Shown here in pieces: positions 44,685 through 56,600 of a DNA stretch of 64,000 nt. The notes beneath the pieces were generated by a model, which searched no databases, was not told the origin of the DNA, and worked only from the letters and a program-made list of their open reading frames with translations. The translations under genes and the position numbers were made by a program. The stretch covers positions 25,907,379 through 25,971,378 of the forward strand of contig OX235263.1 of the NCBI GenBank assembly GCA_944472135.2, written 5' to 3'. Source of the stretch: Trichobilharzia regenti. Its lineage: Eukaryota; Platyhelminthes; Trematoda; Strigeidida; Schistosomatidae. How positions within the stretch are numbered: position 1 is the first letter of the stretch; each line of letters begins with the position of its first letter.

Positions 44685-45190
44685 ATGATCAAATACTTCA
44701 CTTCGATTTCTAAGAAAATTTTCCGTTTAATCTTCTGTGTTAAGAAGTTAAGACAATCAAGAAAGTATCGTTGAGTCTTTACATTTAAAGTTTATTAACT
44801 CTTGCATCTTATATATCTTTCTTTATTACTTCCACTTAGTCTTTCCTGGGCTAATTGAAAAGCGCTGTTTCATATATTGAAAGGTGATAAGGGTTGTCGG
44901 TAAGGCAGGTGGTGTGTCACTAGGTCAGCTTTTTACAACTGTAGTCGACAGACACTTGAACTCACGCAAGAAGCCATCTAAATCTATAAAGTATGACTGT
45001 CACCATTCTCATTATTTACAATTCTCCCCAACTTGCATCTCATCAGGTAGGAGGACTAGAAGTCATTAGAGAAAATTATTTATGTATAGAAATTCAGAGA
45101 TACCATATTTGGCTTGTCAGCTTCCTGTGTGATATAAATATGGTTAAGAGAGAAGCCTACAACTTATTACCTTATCGACAAAATTAATGA
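44685..45190 (+). pseudogene. CR1-like ORF2 C-terminal fragment, copy A
   Basis: ISKKIFRLIFCVKKLRQS (44700), LTTVVDRHLNS-like text (44935) and SPTCISSGRRTR (45028), then IPYLA (45105), match in order the C-terminal region of the RT frame at 14662-15200 (SKKVFRLTYYTKKLRHS, VVNRHMNSCK, PCISSGKTRR, VPYLARVL). Frames broken. Confidence 0.75.
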
Positions 45191-45899
45191 CTTTTTAATC
45201 TTATCCTGTTTGTAATTTATGGTGACATTATCATAAAGGTTTCCTTGTATTTCCCAATGAATGAAAAACCAAACGATATTGTTCGCTATTTAATGCTAAC
45301 AGCTTAATCAAAGTATTATTACACCAAAACTTACAAAATCTCAGCATATATATAACAACTTAATCATCGTTCCTCAGCATGGGGGGCAATTTTCCGTTGT
45401 CGACTTGGCCAATTGGTAAAGATAACAAAACTAGGTGTAGAGTGTTGAATTTGATAAGTGTGTAGAATTATAAAAACAGCCTGTGTTTACATACTGAAGT
45501 TGCTTATCACATTCGTGTTGCTTTTGCCAATTTATGGGGGAGGCGGGTGGTGTAATCAGGTCAACTTCTGTCTTAGTCCATCATCCCGGTTCATCAGACA
45601 ATTGGGATTCCATTTGATATGAAGTACTTCTGATGATGATAGACGTTCTTTGTGATTTCTGAAATTTTTGTGGATTATTTCAATATTAATGTCATATATA
45701 AGATAATACATCAGGTGTATAGATTTTGGGGAGAGGCATATAATTGTAAGATTAATAGACGAATGTAAAATGTTACGTAACATGGTGTGAAATTTGATAA
45801 CATAGAATTTAATATTGTAAAAATTAAGATAAAAAGTATACACATGAATAATTTTTGGTTTAAAATGTCAAGTAGATCAAGTGGAAAAGATTCAGAATG
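45191..45899. other. AT-rich spacer and probable PLE 3' UTR
   Basis: No supported gene. The part right of about 45560 lies downstream (minus strand) of the PLE endonuclease remnant. (TAA)n repeats at 45909-45946 create spurious tyrosine-rich frames. Confidence 0.45.
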
Positions 45900-45989
45900 A
45901 GAGTCGTAATAATAATAATAATAATGATAATAATAATAATAATAATCGAAGTAATAACGGAAAAGTACATAGAATAATAAAATAAAATA

Positions 45990-46193
45990 AAATATTTCAA
46001 TATTGTCAAAATCAATTTCGTGGCCTGATTCCATAACGTGTAGAACTATGGCTGATTATTTTTCAAGTTTCCTAGTTCAACTGGATTTCTCGGTAGTCGA
46101 ACAGATGCAGCTCTACGGTGTTCAATGTATATCGCATCAAATTTCAACCATTTTGTTTTGTAGATACAATTAGATAGAAAATCTTTGGGGATT
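45990..46193 (-). pseudogene. PLE endonuclease remnant, downstream half (split by gypsy)
   Basis: Minus strand: PKDFLSNCIYKTKWLKFDAI and YIEHRRAASVRLPRN (GIY-YIG endonuclease start), then in another frame HVMESGHEIDFDNIEIF. The upstream RT half lies at 51755-52405, on the far side of the gypsy element. The codons at the two borders join across the 4-bp GATT duplication. Confidence 0.75.
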
Positions 46194-46654
46194 TGTGGAG
46201 TCCTCGAAAATAAACTTATCCAAATTTTACTGCTATGTAAGAAATGAACATATTGTACACTACTTTGTTTTAACCATAAACTCTGTACTTTGACTTTACC
46301 TCGGGTTTTGAATAAATATATAGTTCTGACTTCGACTCTCCATCTTCTCCACCGTCTCAACTGCCGTCGATCAATTTTAATCACCTGCTTTCTATCTCAG
46401 ATTTTTGCAGGAGCACCGTAGTTTCTTCCTACGTACTTTGGTCGACCTCCGGAAACGTCAACATTGGAGAATTAGTACTGGAGCAGTCTTCCCGCAGCGC
46501 CTCTGGAGTCCATTACGTTTATTGTGGATTTTGGATCTTTGTAAACCCAAGTAACGAAACTTTAATATATTCTTCCCGTAACTAAACTGATTTGGTATTT
46601 TATTTTCTATTTGAATTTGGGTAACTAAGCTAACAGAGTAAAAGGTCCACCACA
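46194..46654 (+). repeat. 5' LTR of CsRn1-like gypsy
   Basis: 461 bp, TGTGG...CCACA. Confidence 0.92.
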
Positions 46655-46840
46655 ATAATTGGTGAACCCGTTTCGAACCTTTTTTATGGTTAACCCGTTT
46701 TCGAACCTTTTTGTTTCGATAGTTAACTCGTTTTGAACATTTTTGTTGCTATTTTGGTCTTATAAACTCACATTGCTTTAATTTTTGTTACCACAAGTTT
46801 TGCTATTTTGTATATCTCTATACTTATATATTATATAGCA

Positions 46841-47731
46841 ATGGCTCCATCTAAACGTACCCCTGTTCCTGAAGAAGGTAATAAAGGAGAAGAGACACAG
46901 AACTCTGCTGTTAACGCCTTGCCGGATTTAAGACTACCTCAATTTGATCTGGCTGAACCACGTGTCTGGTTCACAATCATTGAACAGTTGTTTGCAGCTC
47001 GAGGTATTACGTCGCAGATTGCCATGTATGGTTGCGTATTAGCAGCAATACCCACGGAAGTACTACGAGAGGTTATCGATGTCATAGACAGCAAACCTAC
47101 AGACTCTCAATATGACAAACTAAAAGCTGCACTCATCCAGCGGACCACTCTCTCCGATGAGAAACGCATACAACAACTACTTACTTCGTGTGATCTAGGT
47201 ACAAAAAAGCCATCTCAACTACTTAGACATATGCGCCAGTTGATTGGGTCACACAAAGTAGATGAGTTAATTCTACGTCAGATGTTCTTACAACGTTTAC
47301 CACAAAACGTTCAACAAATCCTAACAATATCTTCTAGGACGACAGACCTTGAAGAATTAGCTAAGATGGCAGACGATATCATGGATGTGTTATCAAATAA
47401 TGGCATAAATAGCGTGTCTACAGCGGCAGTACCACCAAGCCCTTCCACATCTATGAAGGACGCACCAATGTTTTGGTTACTTTCCCAGTTAACATCTCAA
47501 ATGCAAGATTTACGACTGGAAGTGTCCGAGCTTCGAGCACAAAGGAACCAGTCACATACGGTATCCAAGCAACGGCGATCAAGATCTAGACGACGTTCTA
47601 GAACACCGTCTCAAAGCCGTAACATTTGTTGGTATCATAGGAGGTATGGGCATAATGCCCTGAAGTGTGTTCGACCGTGTATGTACAACAGTGGTAACTC
47701 ATCTCAGGGAAACTCCCCAGCCAGACAGTAA
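46841..47731 (+). CDS. gag: Gag of CsRn1-like gypsy element
   Basis: The ATG at 46841 ([13 protein letters not shown]) is chosen because the longer open frame to 46808 starts with TTG. 296 residues. Residues about 30-180 form the capsid-type region ([48 protein letters not shown]). A basic serine/arginine tract (about 245-258) is followed by the unusual CHCC zinc motif [18 protein letters not shown], which replaces the usual CCHC knuckle and is typical of the CsRn1/Kabuki group. The stop TAA overlaps the pol ATG by one base (TAATG). Packages element RNA into particles. Copy B (63291) carries nonsense codons. Confidence 0.9.
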   Translation: MAPSKRTPVPEEGNKGEETQNSAVNALPDLRLPQFDLAEPRVWFTIIEQLFAARGITSQIAMYGCVLAAIPTEVLREVIDVIDSKPTDSQYDKLKAALIQRTTLSDEKRIQQLLTSCDLGTKKPSQLLRHMRQLIGSHKVDELILRQMFLQRLPQNVQQILTISSRTTDLEELAKMADDIMDVLSNNGINSVSTAAVPPSPSTSMKDAPMFWLLSQLTSQMQDLRLEVSELRAQRNQSHTVSKQRRSRSRRRSRTPSQSRNICWYHRRYGHNALKCVRPCMYNSGNSSQGNSPARQ

Positions 47732-50700
47732 TGGCGACGGCTGTTAATGGCAATCACCCCAGTCGCCTTTTCTATGTGAGGGATTTGACTACCGGCACAT
47801 TATTCCTGGTAGATACAGGCGCCGAGGTCAGTGTTATTCCCCCCTCACTATCCAGGCGATCAGCCAAAATACCTGGAAAACTTTCACTCCGTGCTGCCAA
47901 CCAAACCAACATACAGACGTATGGCGAACAGTCAATGATTTTAAACTTAGGACTACGCCGACGTTTCACATGGATCTTCATAGTAGCTGACGTACGTCAC
48001 GCTATACTAGGTGCAGACTTCCTAAGTCACTTCAATCTGTTAGTTGATATCAGCAAGAAAAAACTGATTGACAATTGCACCCAACTCAAGATCCATGGTA
48101 TTACATGTGACTACTCTGTTCATAGCATCTGTATAGAAAAGCCGGAGAGTGAAATGTTCTCTGCTTTATTACAACGATTTCCTAAAATCCTTAAACCATC
48201 ATACAACGTCGAAGATATATCTCATACAGTTACGCATAAGATCATCACAACAGGACAACCTGTGAAGGCACGTCCACGACGGTTACCACCCGATAAACTA
48301 GCAGCAGCTAAGTCGGAATTCGAACATATGATGCAGCTAGGTATCATACGACCATCTAACAGTCCATGGTCTTCACCTTTGCATATGGTACCTAAAACTA
48401 ATCATGACTGGCGACCATGTGGAGATTATCGCGCTTTGAATAACGCTACGGTCCCAGATCGTTATCCTATACCTCATCTCCACGACTTCTCCTTGACCTT
48501 ACATGGAAAGACCATTTTTACTAAAGTTGACTTGGTCAGGGCATATCATCAAATACCAGTCGCTCCAGAAGACATTGCAAAAACAGCAATTATTACGCCT
48601 TTTGGATTATTCGAATTCTTGAGAATGCCTTTCGGACTAAAGAATGCTGCTCAAACATTTCAGCGTTTTATGGACCAAGTTACCCAAGGTCTTGATTTCG
48701 TCTTTGTATATATCGACGATGTCTTAATTGCCAGCTCATCGATGGAAGAACATATGGAACACTTAAGCCTGTTATTTCAAAGGTTTGAACAATTTGGAGT
48801 TGTTATCAATCCAAAGAAATGTATTTTTGGTTCCCCTTCCATTGAATTCTTAGGACATCGAATAACTGCCGAAGGCATCAGACCTACCGAAGATAAGATA
48901 AAAACTATTAAGAACTTTCCCGAACCTGATTCCTTAAAGAAACTTAGACGTTTTCTCGGGATGTTCAACTTCTACCGACGTTTTATTCCATCATGTGCCT
49001 CCATAGTTCAACCACTGACCGACCTACTTAGATGCAATTCGAAGAAATTTCAGTGGTCTGAAGAAGCAAAAGCAGCATTTAATAATGCAAAAGATGCCTT
49101 ATCCAACGTTGTAATGTTATCTCACATCAACCCAGAAGCTTCACTCATTTTATGTACAGATGCATCGCAGGTAGCAGTGGGAGCAGTTTTACAACAAAAG
49201 TTCAATAATGACACCACTCCACTTGCTTTCTTCTCCAAGAAATTGGAACCTGCGCAAACTCGTTACAGCACTTTTGGCAGAGAACTGTTAGCCATCTACC
49301 TAGCAGTGAAACATTTCAGCTTCTTACTACAAGGTCGACATTTTACTATCTTAACCGACCATAAGCCTCTTTGTTATGCTTTCACCACTTCGTTGGACAG
49401 ACACTCTCCGAGAGAAGCCAGACAACTGGATTACATCTCACAATTCTCAACAGACATCCAGTTCATCAAAGGAGATTCCAATATCGTAGCCGATTCTTTG
49501 TCTCGATGTGACGTTAATCACCTATCTTCGATAGATATTAGCTTAGACAATATTGCCAAGCTGCAGAAAAATGACGCCGAACTCCATACTTGTAGACGAA
49601 ACTCCTCCCTACAGTTGCAGGATGTACCTATTCCCCTGTCTGATACAACTATCGTCTGCGACGTTTCAACGGGCGTTCATAGACCTTTTGTTCCACTAAG
49701 TTGTCGAAAACCTTTGTTTGAACATCTACATTCATTGTCTCATCCTGGAGTGCGTGCTACGGTCAAGTTAATCAGCGAGCGTTTTGTTTGGCCCAAGATG
49801 AACTCCGATATTCGGAAATGGGCCCGCCAATGCTTGCAATGTCAAAGATCCAAGGTACATCATCATACCGTCACACCTCCAAAACAGTTCAATTTACCGG
49901 ATAAACGATTTCAACACGTTCATATAGATATTATTGGACCATTACCGCCATCCAGAGGATTTACTCATATACTTACTGCGATTGATCGATTTACCCGATG
50001 GGCTATTGCTTGTCCACTCAACGATATATCTGCAGAAAATATCGCTTTGGTTTTCTTAGATCGTTGGGTGTCAAACTACGGAGTACCCACAACTATTACA
50101 ACAGACCGAGGAGCTCAATTTCAATCAACTCTGTTTCGAGAGTTTACGAGACTCCTTGGAGTGAACCATATCTCCACTACAGCTTATCATCCTGCAGCGA
50201 ATGGTCTGGTGGAACGTTTCCATCGACAACTGAAAAGCTCGCTTATGGCACAAGCTGACTCATCTAAGTGGAGTGAACACCTACCATTAGTTCTTCTCAG
50301 TATCCGATCAACTGTCAAAGAAGATTTGGGATGTACACCAGCTCAACTTGTGTATGGTACTACCCTCACATTGCCTGGTCAGTTAGTTCCGTCTAATGAT
50401 TCAACTGAAGTAAATATCTCCGACTTCACCAACCGCCTTACCCAGCAAATGCTCCAGCTTCGACCAGTAGCCCCTCGCCAATCACTTCAGAAAGCTCAAG
50501 TTAATAAGAATCTACTCACTAGCAAATTTGTATTTGTTCGCGTCGATGCCATTAGAAAAGGTTTACAACATCCATATGAAGGTCCTTTTCTAGTACTTAA
50601 ACGCACCGATAAATACTTCACGCTGAACAAACATGGTAAACCGGAGACTGTTTCTATCGACCGTCTTAAACCAGCGTACACCGACAGCGAATATGAAACA

Positions 50701-50838
50701 CTAGCAACGCCGACACCAATAAACAATCAGAAAGTCAATGCAACTCCAACTCTCCCGCTCTTCACACTTCCCCCTGTACAGACACGCAGTGGACGGCAGA
50801 TCTGTAAACCTGCCCGCTATGTTCATTTTATTGACTGA
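47731..50838 (+). CDS. pol: Pol of CsRn1-like gypsy (protease, RT, RNase H, integrase)
   Basis: 1035 codons, unbroken. Protease: [15 protein letters not shown] (about residue 28). [40 protein letters not shown] and catalytic [10 protein letters not shown] (about 325). RNase [19 protein letters not shown] (about 475), [12 protein letters not shown]. Integrase: zinc finger HLHSLSHPG ... CLQCQRSK (about 670-705) and core residues in [22 protein letters not shown] and [11 protein letters not shown] (D, D, E). The C-terminus [13 protein letters not shown] ... [11 protein letters not shown] is a basic tail like that of the remnant at 8957-9180. All catalytic motifs are present, so the copy may be competent. 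Translation presumably follows gag by termination-reinitiation at TAATG, since the frames differ and pol has its own ATG. Confidence 0.92.
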   Translation: MATAVNGNHPSRLFYVRDLTTGTLFLVDTGAEVSVIPPSLSRRSAKIPGKLSLRAANQTNIQTYGEQSMILNLGLRRRFTWIFIVADVRHAILGADFLSHFNLLVDISKKKLIDNCTQLKIHGITCDYSVHSICIEKPESEMFSALLQRFPKILKPSYNVEDISHTVTHKIITTGQPVKARPRRLPPDKLAAAKSEFEHMMQLGIIRPSNSPWSSPLHMVPKTNHDWRPCGDYRALNNATVPDRYPIPHLHDFSLTLHGKTIFTKVDLVRAYHQIPVAPEDIAKTAIITPFGLFEFLRMPFGLKNAAQTFQRFMDQVTQGLDFVFVYIDDVLIASSSMEEHMEHLSLLFQRFEQFGVVINPKKCIFGSPSIEFLGHRITAEGIRPTEDKIKTIKNFPEPDSLKKLRRFLGMFNFYRRFIPSCASIVQPLTDLLRCNSKKFQWSEEAKAAFNNAKDALSNVVMLSHINPEASLILCTDASQVAVGAVLQQKFNNDTTPLAFFSKKLEPAQTRYSTFGRELLAIYLAVKHFSFLLQGRHFTILTDHKPLCYAFTTSLDRHSPREARQLDYISQFSTDIQFIKGDSNIVADSLSRCDVNHLSSIDISLDNIAKLQKNDAELHTCRRNSSLQLQDVPIPLSDTTIVCDVSTGVHRPFVPLSCRKPLFEHLHSLSHPGVRATVKLISERFVWPKMNSDIRKWARQCLQCQRSKVHHHTVTPPKQFNLPDKRFQHVHIDIIGPLPPSRGFTHILTAIDRFTRWAIACPLNDISAENIALVFLDRWVSNYGVPTTITTDRGAQFQSTLFREFTRLLGVNHISTTAYHPAANGLVERFHRQLKSSLMAQADSSKWSEHLPLVLLSIRSTVKEDLGCTPAQLVYGTTLTLPGQLVPSNDSTEVNISDFTNRLTQQMLQLRPVAPRQSLQKAQVNKNLLTSKFVFVRVDAIRKGLQHPYEGPFLVLKRTDKYFTLNKHGKPETVSIDRLKPAYTDSEYETLATPTPINNQKVNATPTLPLFTLPPVQTRSGRQICKPARYVHFID

Positions 50839-51293
50839 CATAAACGTTAACCTCATTTAGACATTCTTCTCATTACTATTGTTGTCGGCATTCATTTCAT
50901 TATAACCATTAATATTTATTAGTATTATTGTTTGCTGTTCGTTAACTGTACTGCAAGCACACGCATTCACCAAGTATATGTATATTTCTATTTATATATG
51001 AATTTCACAAATGTTAACGAACATGTCATGGTTTATTATGTACATAAATTTTTTATTTAAAATTATAACAAGTTTTGATTTTTTTTAAATTCCTGTATGT
51101 GCTTGTATGTGCTAAACTTTATACGACACGGATGCATTCCATACATCCTGATCTAACTTTGTATCCTTATTGTTGTATGTTTTTTTTGTTATCCTTATTG
51201 TTGACATTATCCCTTATTTATATTGCTTATATTCATGTAATCGTCCACGAGGACAGTACTGATGGTCCTCCGGACCTCTAAGAGGGGGAGCCC

Positions 51294-51754
51294 TGTGGAG
51301 TCCTCAAAAATAAACTTATCCAAATTTTACTACTATGTAAGAAATGAACATATTGTACACTACTTTGTTTTAACCATAAACTCTGTACTTTGACTTTACC
51401 TCGGGTTTTGAATAAATATATAGTTCTGACTTCGACTCTCCGTCTTCTCCACCATCTCAACTGCCGTCGATCAATTTTAATCACCTGCTTTCTATCTCAG
51501 ATTTTTGCAGGAGCACCGTAGTTTCTTCCTACGTACTTTGGTCGACCTCCGGAAACGTCAACATTGGAGAATTAGTACTGGAGCAGTCTTCCCGCAGCGC
51601 CTCTGGAGTCCATTACGTTTATTGTGGATTTTGGATCTTTGTAAACCCAAGTAACGAAACTTTAATATATTCTTCCCGTAACTAAACTGATTTGGTATTT
51701 TATTTTCTATTTGAATTTGGGTAACTAAGCTAACAGAGTAAAAGGTCCACCACA
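51294..51754 (+). repeat. 3' LTR of CsRn1-like gypsy
   Basis: 461 bp, starting after AGAGGGGGAGCCC. Four transitions separate it from the 5' LTR. Confidence 0.92.
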
Positions 51755-52405
51755 GATTTGGTCTTTTATATGGACAAGGTTGTTTCGCAGTGTTTCTGAT
51801 GCTTTGAAGAAAACTCTGATGTCGAGCTTATCAAGTACTTTTCTCATATCATCTGACGTCTCTGATCGATAAGGAATGACAACTGTTGAGGTCCATATTT
51901 TCGGAATAGGTTTTCTATCATACTTGATGTCAGTGTTGATTTTGTTGATGAAGTTCTTTGGGTAGTTGTTTTACTTGAGAGTCTCAATAATTTTCAAGTA
52001 TTGGTTTTTGTAGGGATTTTGTTTGATTGCATGGAGGAATTTAAAAAAAAAATAAAGTCTCAATAATGTTTGATATTTTTTTCTTTCTCACCCGTTAACA
52101 TCAAAGAGTGTGCTTGTCTGAGAAGACTTGAAACAACTGATAGCTTTGCACTAATGGTGTGTGATGATCCGAAATCGAAATATTTGTTGGAGTGGGTTTT
52201 TTTCCTGAATATAGATGTACTAAAATTTCCGTTTTCCCCCCTATTAAATAGGCAGTATAGAAATGATAGTTCACTGATGTCTGATTCTGCTCTTGAAGTA
52301 AACTGGATGGCGGAAGCTAGATTGTTCAGTTTTCCAAGAATGAACTGTGTAGATCTCGTTTTATCACTACAAAATTATCATTTACATATCTTAACCATAT
52401 TTTAG
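51755..52405 (-). pseudogene. Penelope-like element RT, upstream half (split by gypsy)
   Basis: Minus strand from 52405: PKIWLRYVNDNFVVIKRD (catalytic box, YVND where YVDD is expected), then with a frame change TSIF-KKTHS- and HTISAKLSVVSSLLRQAHS-like text, KNFINKINTDIKYDRKP, TVVIPYRSETSDDMRKV, IRVFFKASETLRNNLVHIKD. These are consecutive PLE RT segments ending at the border with the endonuclease. An A-rich run near 52040 and a stop near 51980 break it. Continuation is at 46193-45990. Confidence 0.78.
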
Positions 52406-52414
52406 GAGTGATTA

Positions 52415-53624
52415 TGCATCATCATCGAACAAACCATGGAATGGCAAACAAACCTCTACCTCAACTTTATCGACTTTGATAAGGCCTTCGATAGCGCTAA
52501 CCGCGAAGTAATTTGGAAACTAAGGTGTACCCCAAATATTCATCAACCTTATTCAACAGCTGCACGACAACGGCACATGTCAAATGATCCACAACGGAAA
52601 ACTCAGCGAGGCGTTTGGAATAAACACAGGAGTCAGACAAGGGTGCTTATTATCACCAATGATATTCCTAATTGTGGCGGACTGAAATATTCGGGAAACG
52701 AGAAGACAGGGATGTCCTGGACCGACTGACGCGAAGAACCTAGAAGACCTCGTTTGCTCGAGGTGATGATTTATGTTTGATGTCACAAAAAATCGAAGAC
52801 TAAAAAGCGGAAACCGAAAAACTGACCGAAACAGCAGGTAGTGAAGACAAGACTCCAGGTGAAAATAGACAAGATGGAGGTTATGAAAATAACCAACTAC
52901 CACCACCACCAACACCAACAACAGCAACATCCAGCGTCAATCACCATCAACGAACGGGATTTGAAAGGGGTTACTTCATTCACTTATCTAGGGAGCATTC
53001 TCTCAACAACAGGGAGTGGGAACGGACGAGGATGTCAAATTGAGAACCGATTAGGCGAGAAAAACATTCATCAACCTGGAACCAATCTGGAAATCTTCGT
53101 CACTCAGCCAACATCAACAACAAAATCCAGTCGGATTTTCAATACAAACGTCAAGTCAGTCAGTTCTTCTATGCGGATCAGAAACTTGGCGGACAGGTCA
53201 CAAAGAATATTTCCAACAGTCTGTTGCAGACCTTTATTAACAACTGTCTTCGCTGGATCTATACTGAAGATCAGATGGCCGGGCCGGAAAGAATCACCAA
53301 CAAGGAACTATGGGAACAAACAAAACAAGAAACAATCGCCCAACAAATATGCAGGAGAAAGTAGATGGAGATGGATCGGACACTCGCTGAGGAGACCGCT
53401 GGGTGACTCGCGCGTCAAGCACTCGAGTGAAACCCGAAAGGGAAGCGGCGAGTGGGAAATCAGTGCTTGGGTGACATCGAGGAGATGGTGTGAATAGGAG
53501 TTGAAAGAGTATGGACTAAAATGGATGTAGGTGAAAAGTACAGCAGAAAACAGAAGCAAGTGGAGACGTCCATTTGAAGCCCTATGTTCACCGTAGGAAC
53601 TCGAGGGAACAATAACAATAATAA
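52415..53624 (+). pseudogene. RTE-like LINE, 5'-truncated, frameshifted
   Basis: LYLNFIDFDKAFDSANREVI (52455) is RT motif A. Motif B text (RQGCLLSPMIFLIVAD-like, changed frame) falls at about 52630, and TSFTYLGSILSTTGSG at 52975. KSVSSSMRIRNLADRSQR and RWRWIGHSLRRPLGDSR (53365) belong to the C-terminal part. The tail GAAGCCCTATGTTCACCGTA ends with (AAT/AAC)n at 53624 and abuts the last exon of the MEG-like copy B. Cysteine and frame losses show it is dead. Confidence 0.83.
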
Positions 53625-53696
53625 GACCTTCACTTCGTAGAGAGTAGCTTCATAGTTCACGATAAACGTAGTATGACAGTCACTGTCAATTGTTAT

Positions 53697-56600
53697 TTAG
53701 CCGAATAATTTGACAAACATCTGTCTGTGAAATAGGAAGGATAAAAGTTGTGGAACATTCTTCCACAAAGCAATGACATGTTTCGAATTACCTTCAGTGC
53801 GACTAACCGACAGAAGACTATCACATTCACTTAAATCCGGCTGTTGTCCGATACCTATTCAAGAAGAAAGAATAATATTGACGGTATTTCGTCGGCTACA
53901 ATGAACATGGTGTGTTCAGTATTACTGATCACCAGTATTCTGTGATTTGACTTACGGCTTGGACGGGCTGAAATACACAGACGTCAACACATACAAACAT
54001 ATTACTCGTTTATCATAACATTGGAAATAATGTGTACGTGTAGGTTGTGAATTTCGCCAACCTGTTGATGAAGTGAAAGTGATTCTTGGTGGGTAAACAA
54101 TGACTGAAAGATGTTAAGAGGGAGAAACCTGAAGTTTCGAATCTTCATAGGAATTGACCATGAGTCCATGAGCTGCTCATCTTCGGATTAGGCGGTATGC
54201 ACACTGTTCCCAACTAGGTTTCATTTGCTCCCAATTCACCTCTGAACACTGTGAGCGGCTGGGCATCAACTATTCAAAACGACGTGCTCATTCACAAAAC
54301 GATTTTAGTGAGTAGCATCGGAGAGTAATCACCTGTTTTGTTTTTGACAGTCTCACAAACAAACCGAGTCCCAACACACTGGCACTGGTTCACAAAGTGA
54401 CAACAGACGTATACAAAATCACTACTGGATGTCAATTATTGTGTAGTGACTGACAAATTCATTCAAATATCCAACAGATAAACACATCTGTCTTCCAGTC
54501 ACACACCTGCGCTATCAACGATAACTAAGTTAGCATTTAAATACGTTGACTTGGCCAGAAGAATGAGAAACCGTAAGCAGAAGTGAAACTAATCTGCCCA
54601 ACCAATAATATCAGTGCTTACATTGAGATCCATGGATTAATGATTCCTTCCAGAGAGTTCTACTCTGAGGTATGGAGAAGAAATTCCCTGAATAAAATGC
54701 AAAAAGGACAGAATATTTATCGACCAGTAGTTTAAAAATCACGTGTCACACTGGTCGAATGGCACAAATTCAATGGATAATTTCATGTTTGTCTCCCCAT
54801 CTGGGAAATATTAGTGGCCTATAGGTCAGGCTTTTCAGCGAGTAAATCAACTGAGTCAGTTTTGTCAACATCTTTCGCCATTACGTATCACTGAGCAGAG
54901 ATTGGATGAAATGCTAGATAGGCTTGTAGTCTCCTATACTGGTTGTATCCAAGTGACTGAAAGTGAAATTTGGGATGAGCATCTTAAGCAGCTGAAAGCA
55001 GTCTGCCACACTCACACTCATCTTTCAACAGCAGCAGTGTGACACAACTCAATTTCATTCACAAATCAGCCTCGACACTTCGCCGATTGAAATGCAAAGC
55101 GAACAAGATCAAACAGAATGTGGTATGAATTATGAGGGCGTACTTACCGTATGCCTGCCGCACCCTATAGATGCTCTGTGAAATGCCTGAGGAAATAAAT
55201 CAATACGTGACAAATTCGCGATAGACAACAATTGGGATAATAAAAGGCGATTAATTCTTAACCAGAAGATACCCAAGTTGAATAGGTAGCACTATTCAGA
55301 CATATTGTTTCAACAACTGAACGTCAGCCTTCACATGTCTGTGTGATATTCAGTAGTGGCGTTAATTCAAAGTCTATTTAACGAGAGATTTCAATAGTCT
55401 AGTAAATTTTTTTGCAGGTTAAAGATGAACAACAAACATTTCACTTACTTCTGTAAATATCCGGTTGGTAGTAGTGTTGAGAAATATTGGATAGACAATT
55501 CGCAACTAAAAGAACGATTATTTCTCAATATTGATTAAATTTGTTGACTTACACGCAGTGATACTTTTACCCGTTTCTCTGGCCTGTCTTTCCAAGCGGG
55601 CTGGAGTGAGAAAGACAAACAGTTTGTTGCAAGACACTGGAGACAGTGTTGTCAATATTGCTCGCTTCTCAAATATTGAAATAAAAGCTGATGAATAAAC
55701 GGACGGTAGTGTGGCATCACCAGTTCTCTGTCTCCAATGATACCTAGATATTGATGTTTACACACATTTGAACAGCATTTGACAATTGTTTACTGCATGT
55801 TCATGCACAAAGTATTTAACATCCTCCAGCGACTAGTAATGCGAAACCGCAGATTCACTTCAAAACACAAAATCCCGCCACATAACTGGTCTTTATTGTA
55901 ACGACAACAAATGTTATATTTTATAATTGTAAGAACCTGAAGAGAGATTATTGGAAAGAATATTATTCGTTCAGATTGACTTTCAATTCATTGTAGAATC
56001 CCGAATATTCATTCCTGAGGTGACTGGATATTCGACAAGCAACTTCACATTTCAAAAGAATTTACAAGTCAGAAACAATCGGATTATAGCAGACTAATGG
56101 CAACATGAATGCTTAAATTACTGTTCAATGTGCAATGGCTCACAGTAATTCTGAGTATTTCCAACAGCTTCTGAAAAGGAGAAATATTTAACAATATTTA
56201 ATAATAATAATAAATTTAATAATATGCGAAACAGGCGGAACTGACGAAGATATCAAAGCCAGAATCGGAAAAGCAAGGCAAGCTTTCATTAGTCTTAAGT
56301 CTGTGTGGAAGTCAACAGCACTCAGCATCAAAAATAAGATCCGGATTTTCAACTCCAATGTAAATGCAGTGCTACTATACGGATCAGAGACTTGGCGAGT
56401 CATAAAGAGCACCTCAAACAAACTTCAAACCTTCATTAACAATTGTCTTCGCACAATACTCAAGATCAGATGCCCTGGCAGAAAAGACCAGCAACAGGGA
56501 TCTCTGGGAGCGAAACAATCAGGAACCGATTATGAAACAAATATGCAGGAAGAAATGAAGATGGATTGGCCATACTCTGAGGAAACCATCAAGTGACATC

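Larger units (their letters stand above)
35606..46193. repeat. Segmental duplication, copy A
   Basis: Homologous to 53627-62644. The left part (35606-37846) alternates near-identical and diverged patches. 37847-39423 is absent from copy B. 39424-46193 matches copy B at offset 16451 with only one substitution noticed (near 46186), including a 29-base TA run and a TAA microsatellite of the same length. The homology continues through the gypsy element to the window end. Confidence 0.9.
46194..51754 (+). mobile_element. Apparently intact Ty3/gypsy element, CsRn1/Boudicca-like
   Basis: Two 461-bp LTRs flank gag and a complete pol frame. The 4-bp target duplication GATT lies at 46190-46193 and 51755-51758. 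After the 5' LTR comes ATAATTGGTGAACCCG, a candidate primer-binding site (TGGTGAACCCG) resembling the tRNA-Trp-type site of the CsRn1/Kabuki group. A purine run AAGAGGGGGAG precedes the 3' LTR. The LTRs differ at four positions, all G/A transitions (about 0.9%), so insertion is fairly recent. It sits inside a minus-strand PLE. No env frame. Confidence 0.92.

Noticed and set aside
45711..46034. 107-codon minus frame with runs of tyrosine
   Set aside because: The tyrosines come from a (TAA)n microsatellite read on the minus strand. Only its first residues (ESGHEIDFDNIEI) are meaningful, as a PLE remnant. The copy at 62162-62485 is the same.
46808..46840. Longer gag start including MYISILIYYIA
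   Set aside because: That start codon is TTG; the first ATG is at 46841 and gives a typical gag N-terminus.
54062..54103. Ordinary intron sequence instead of the 42-nt candidate exon
   Set aside because: Kept as a candidate rather than dismissed, because both copies give multiples of three in phase 1; still weak because of the GTTGGC donor.
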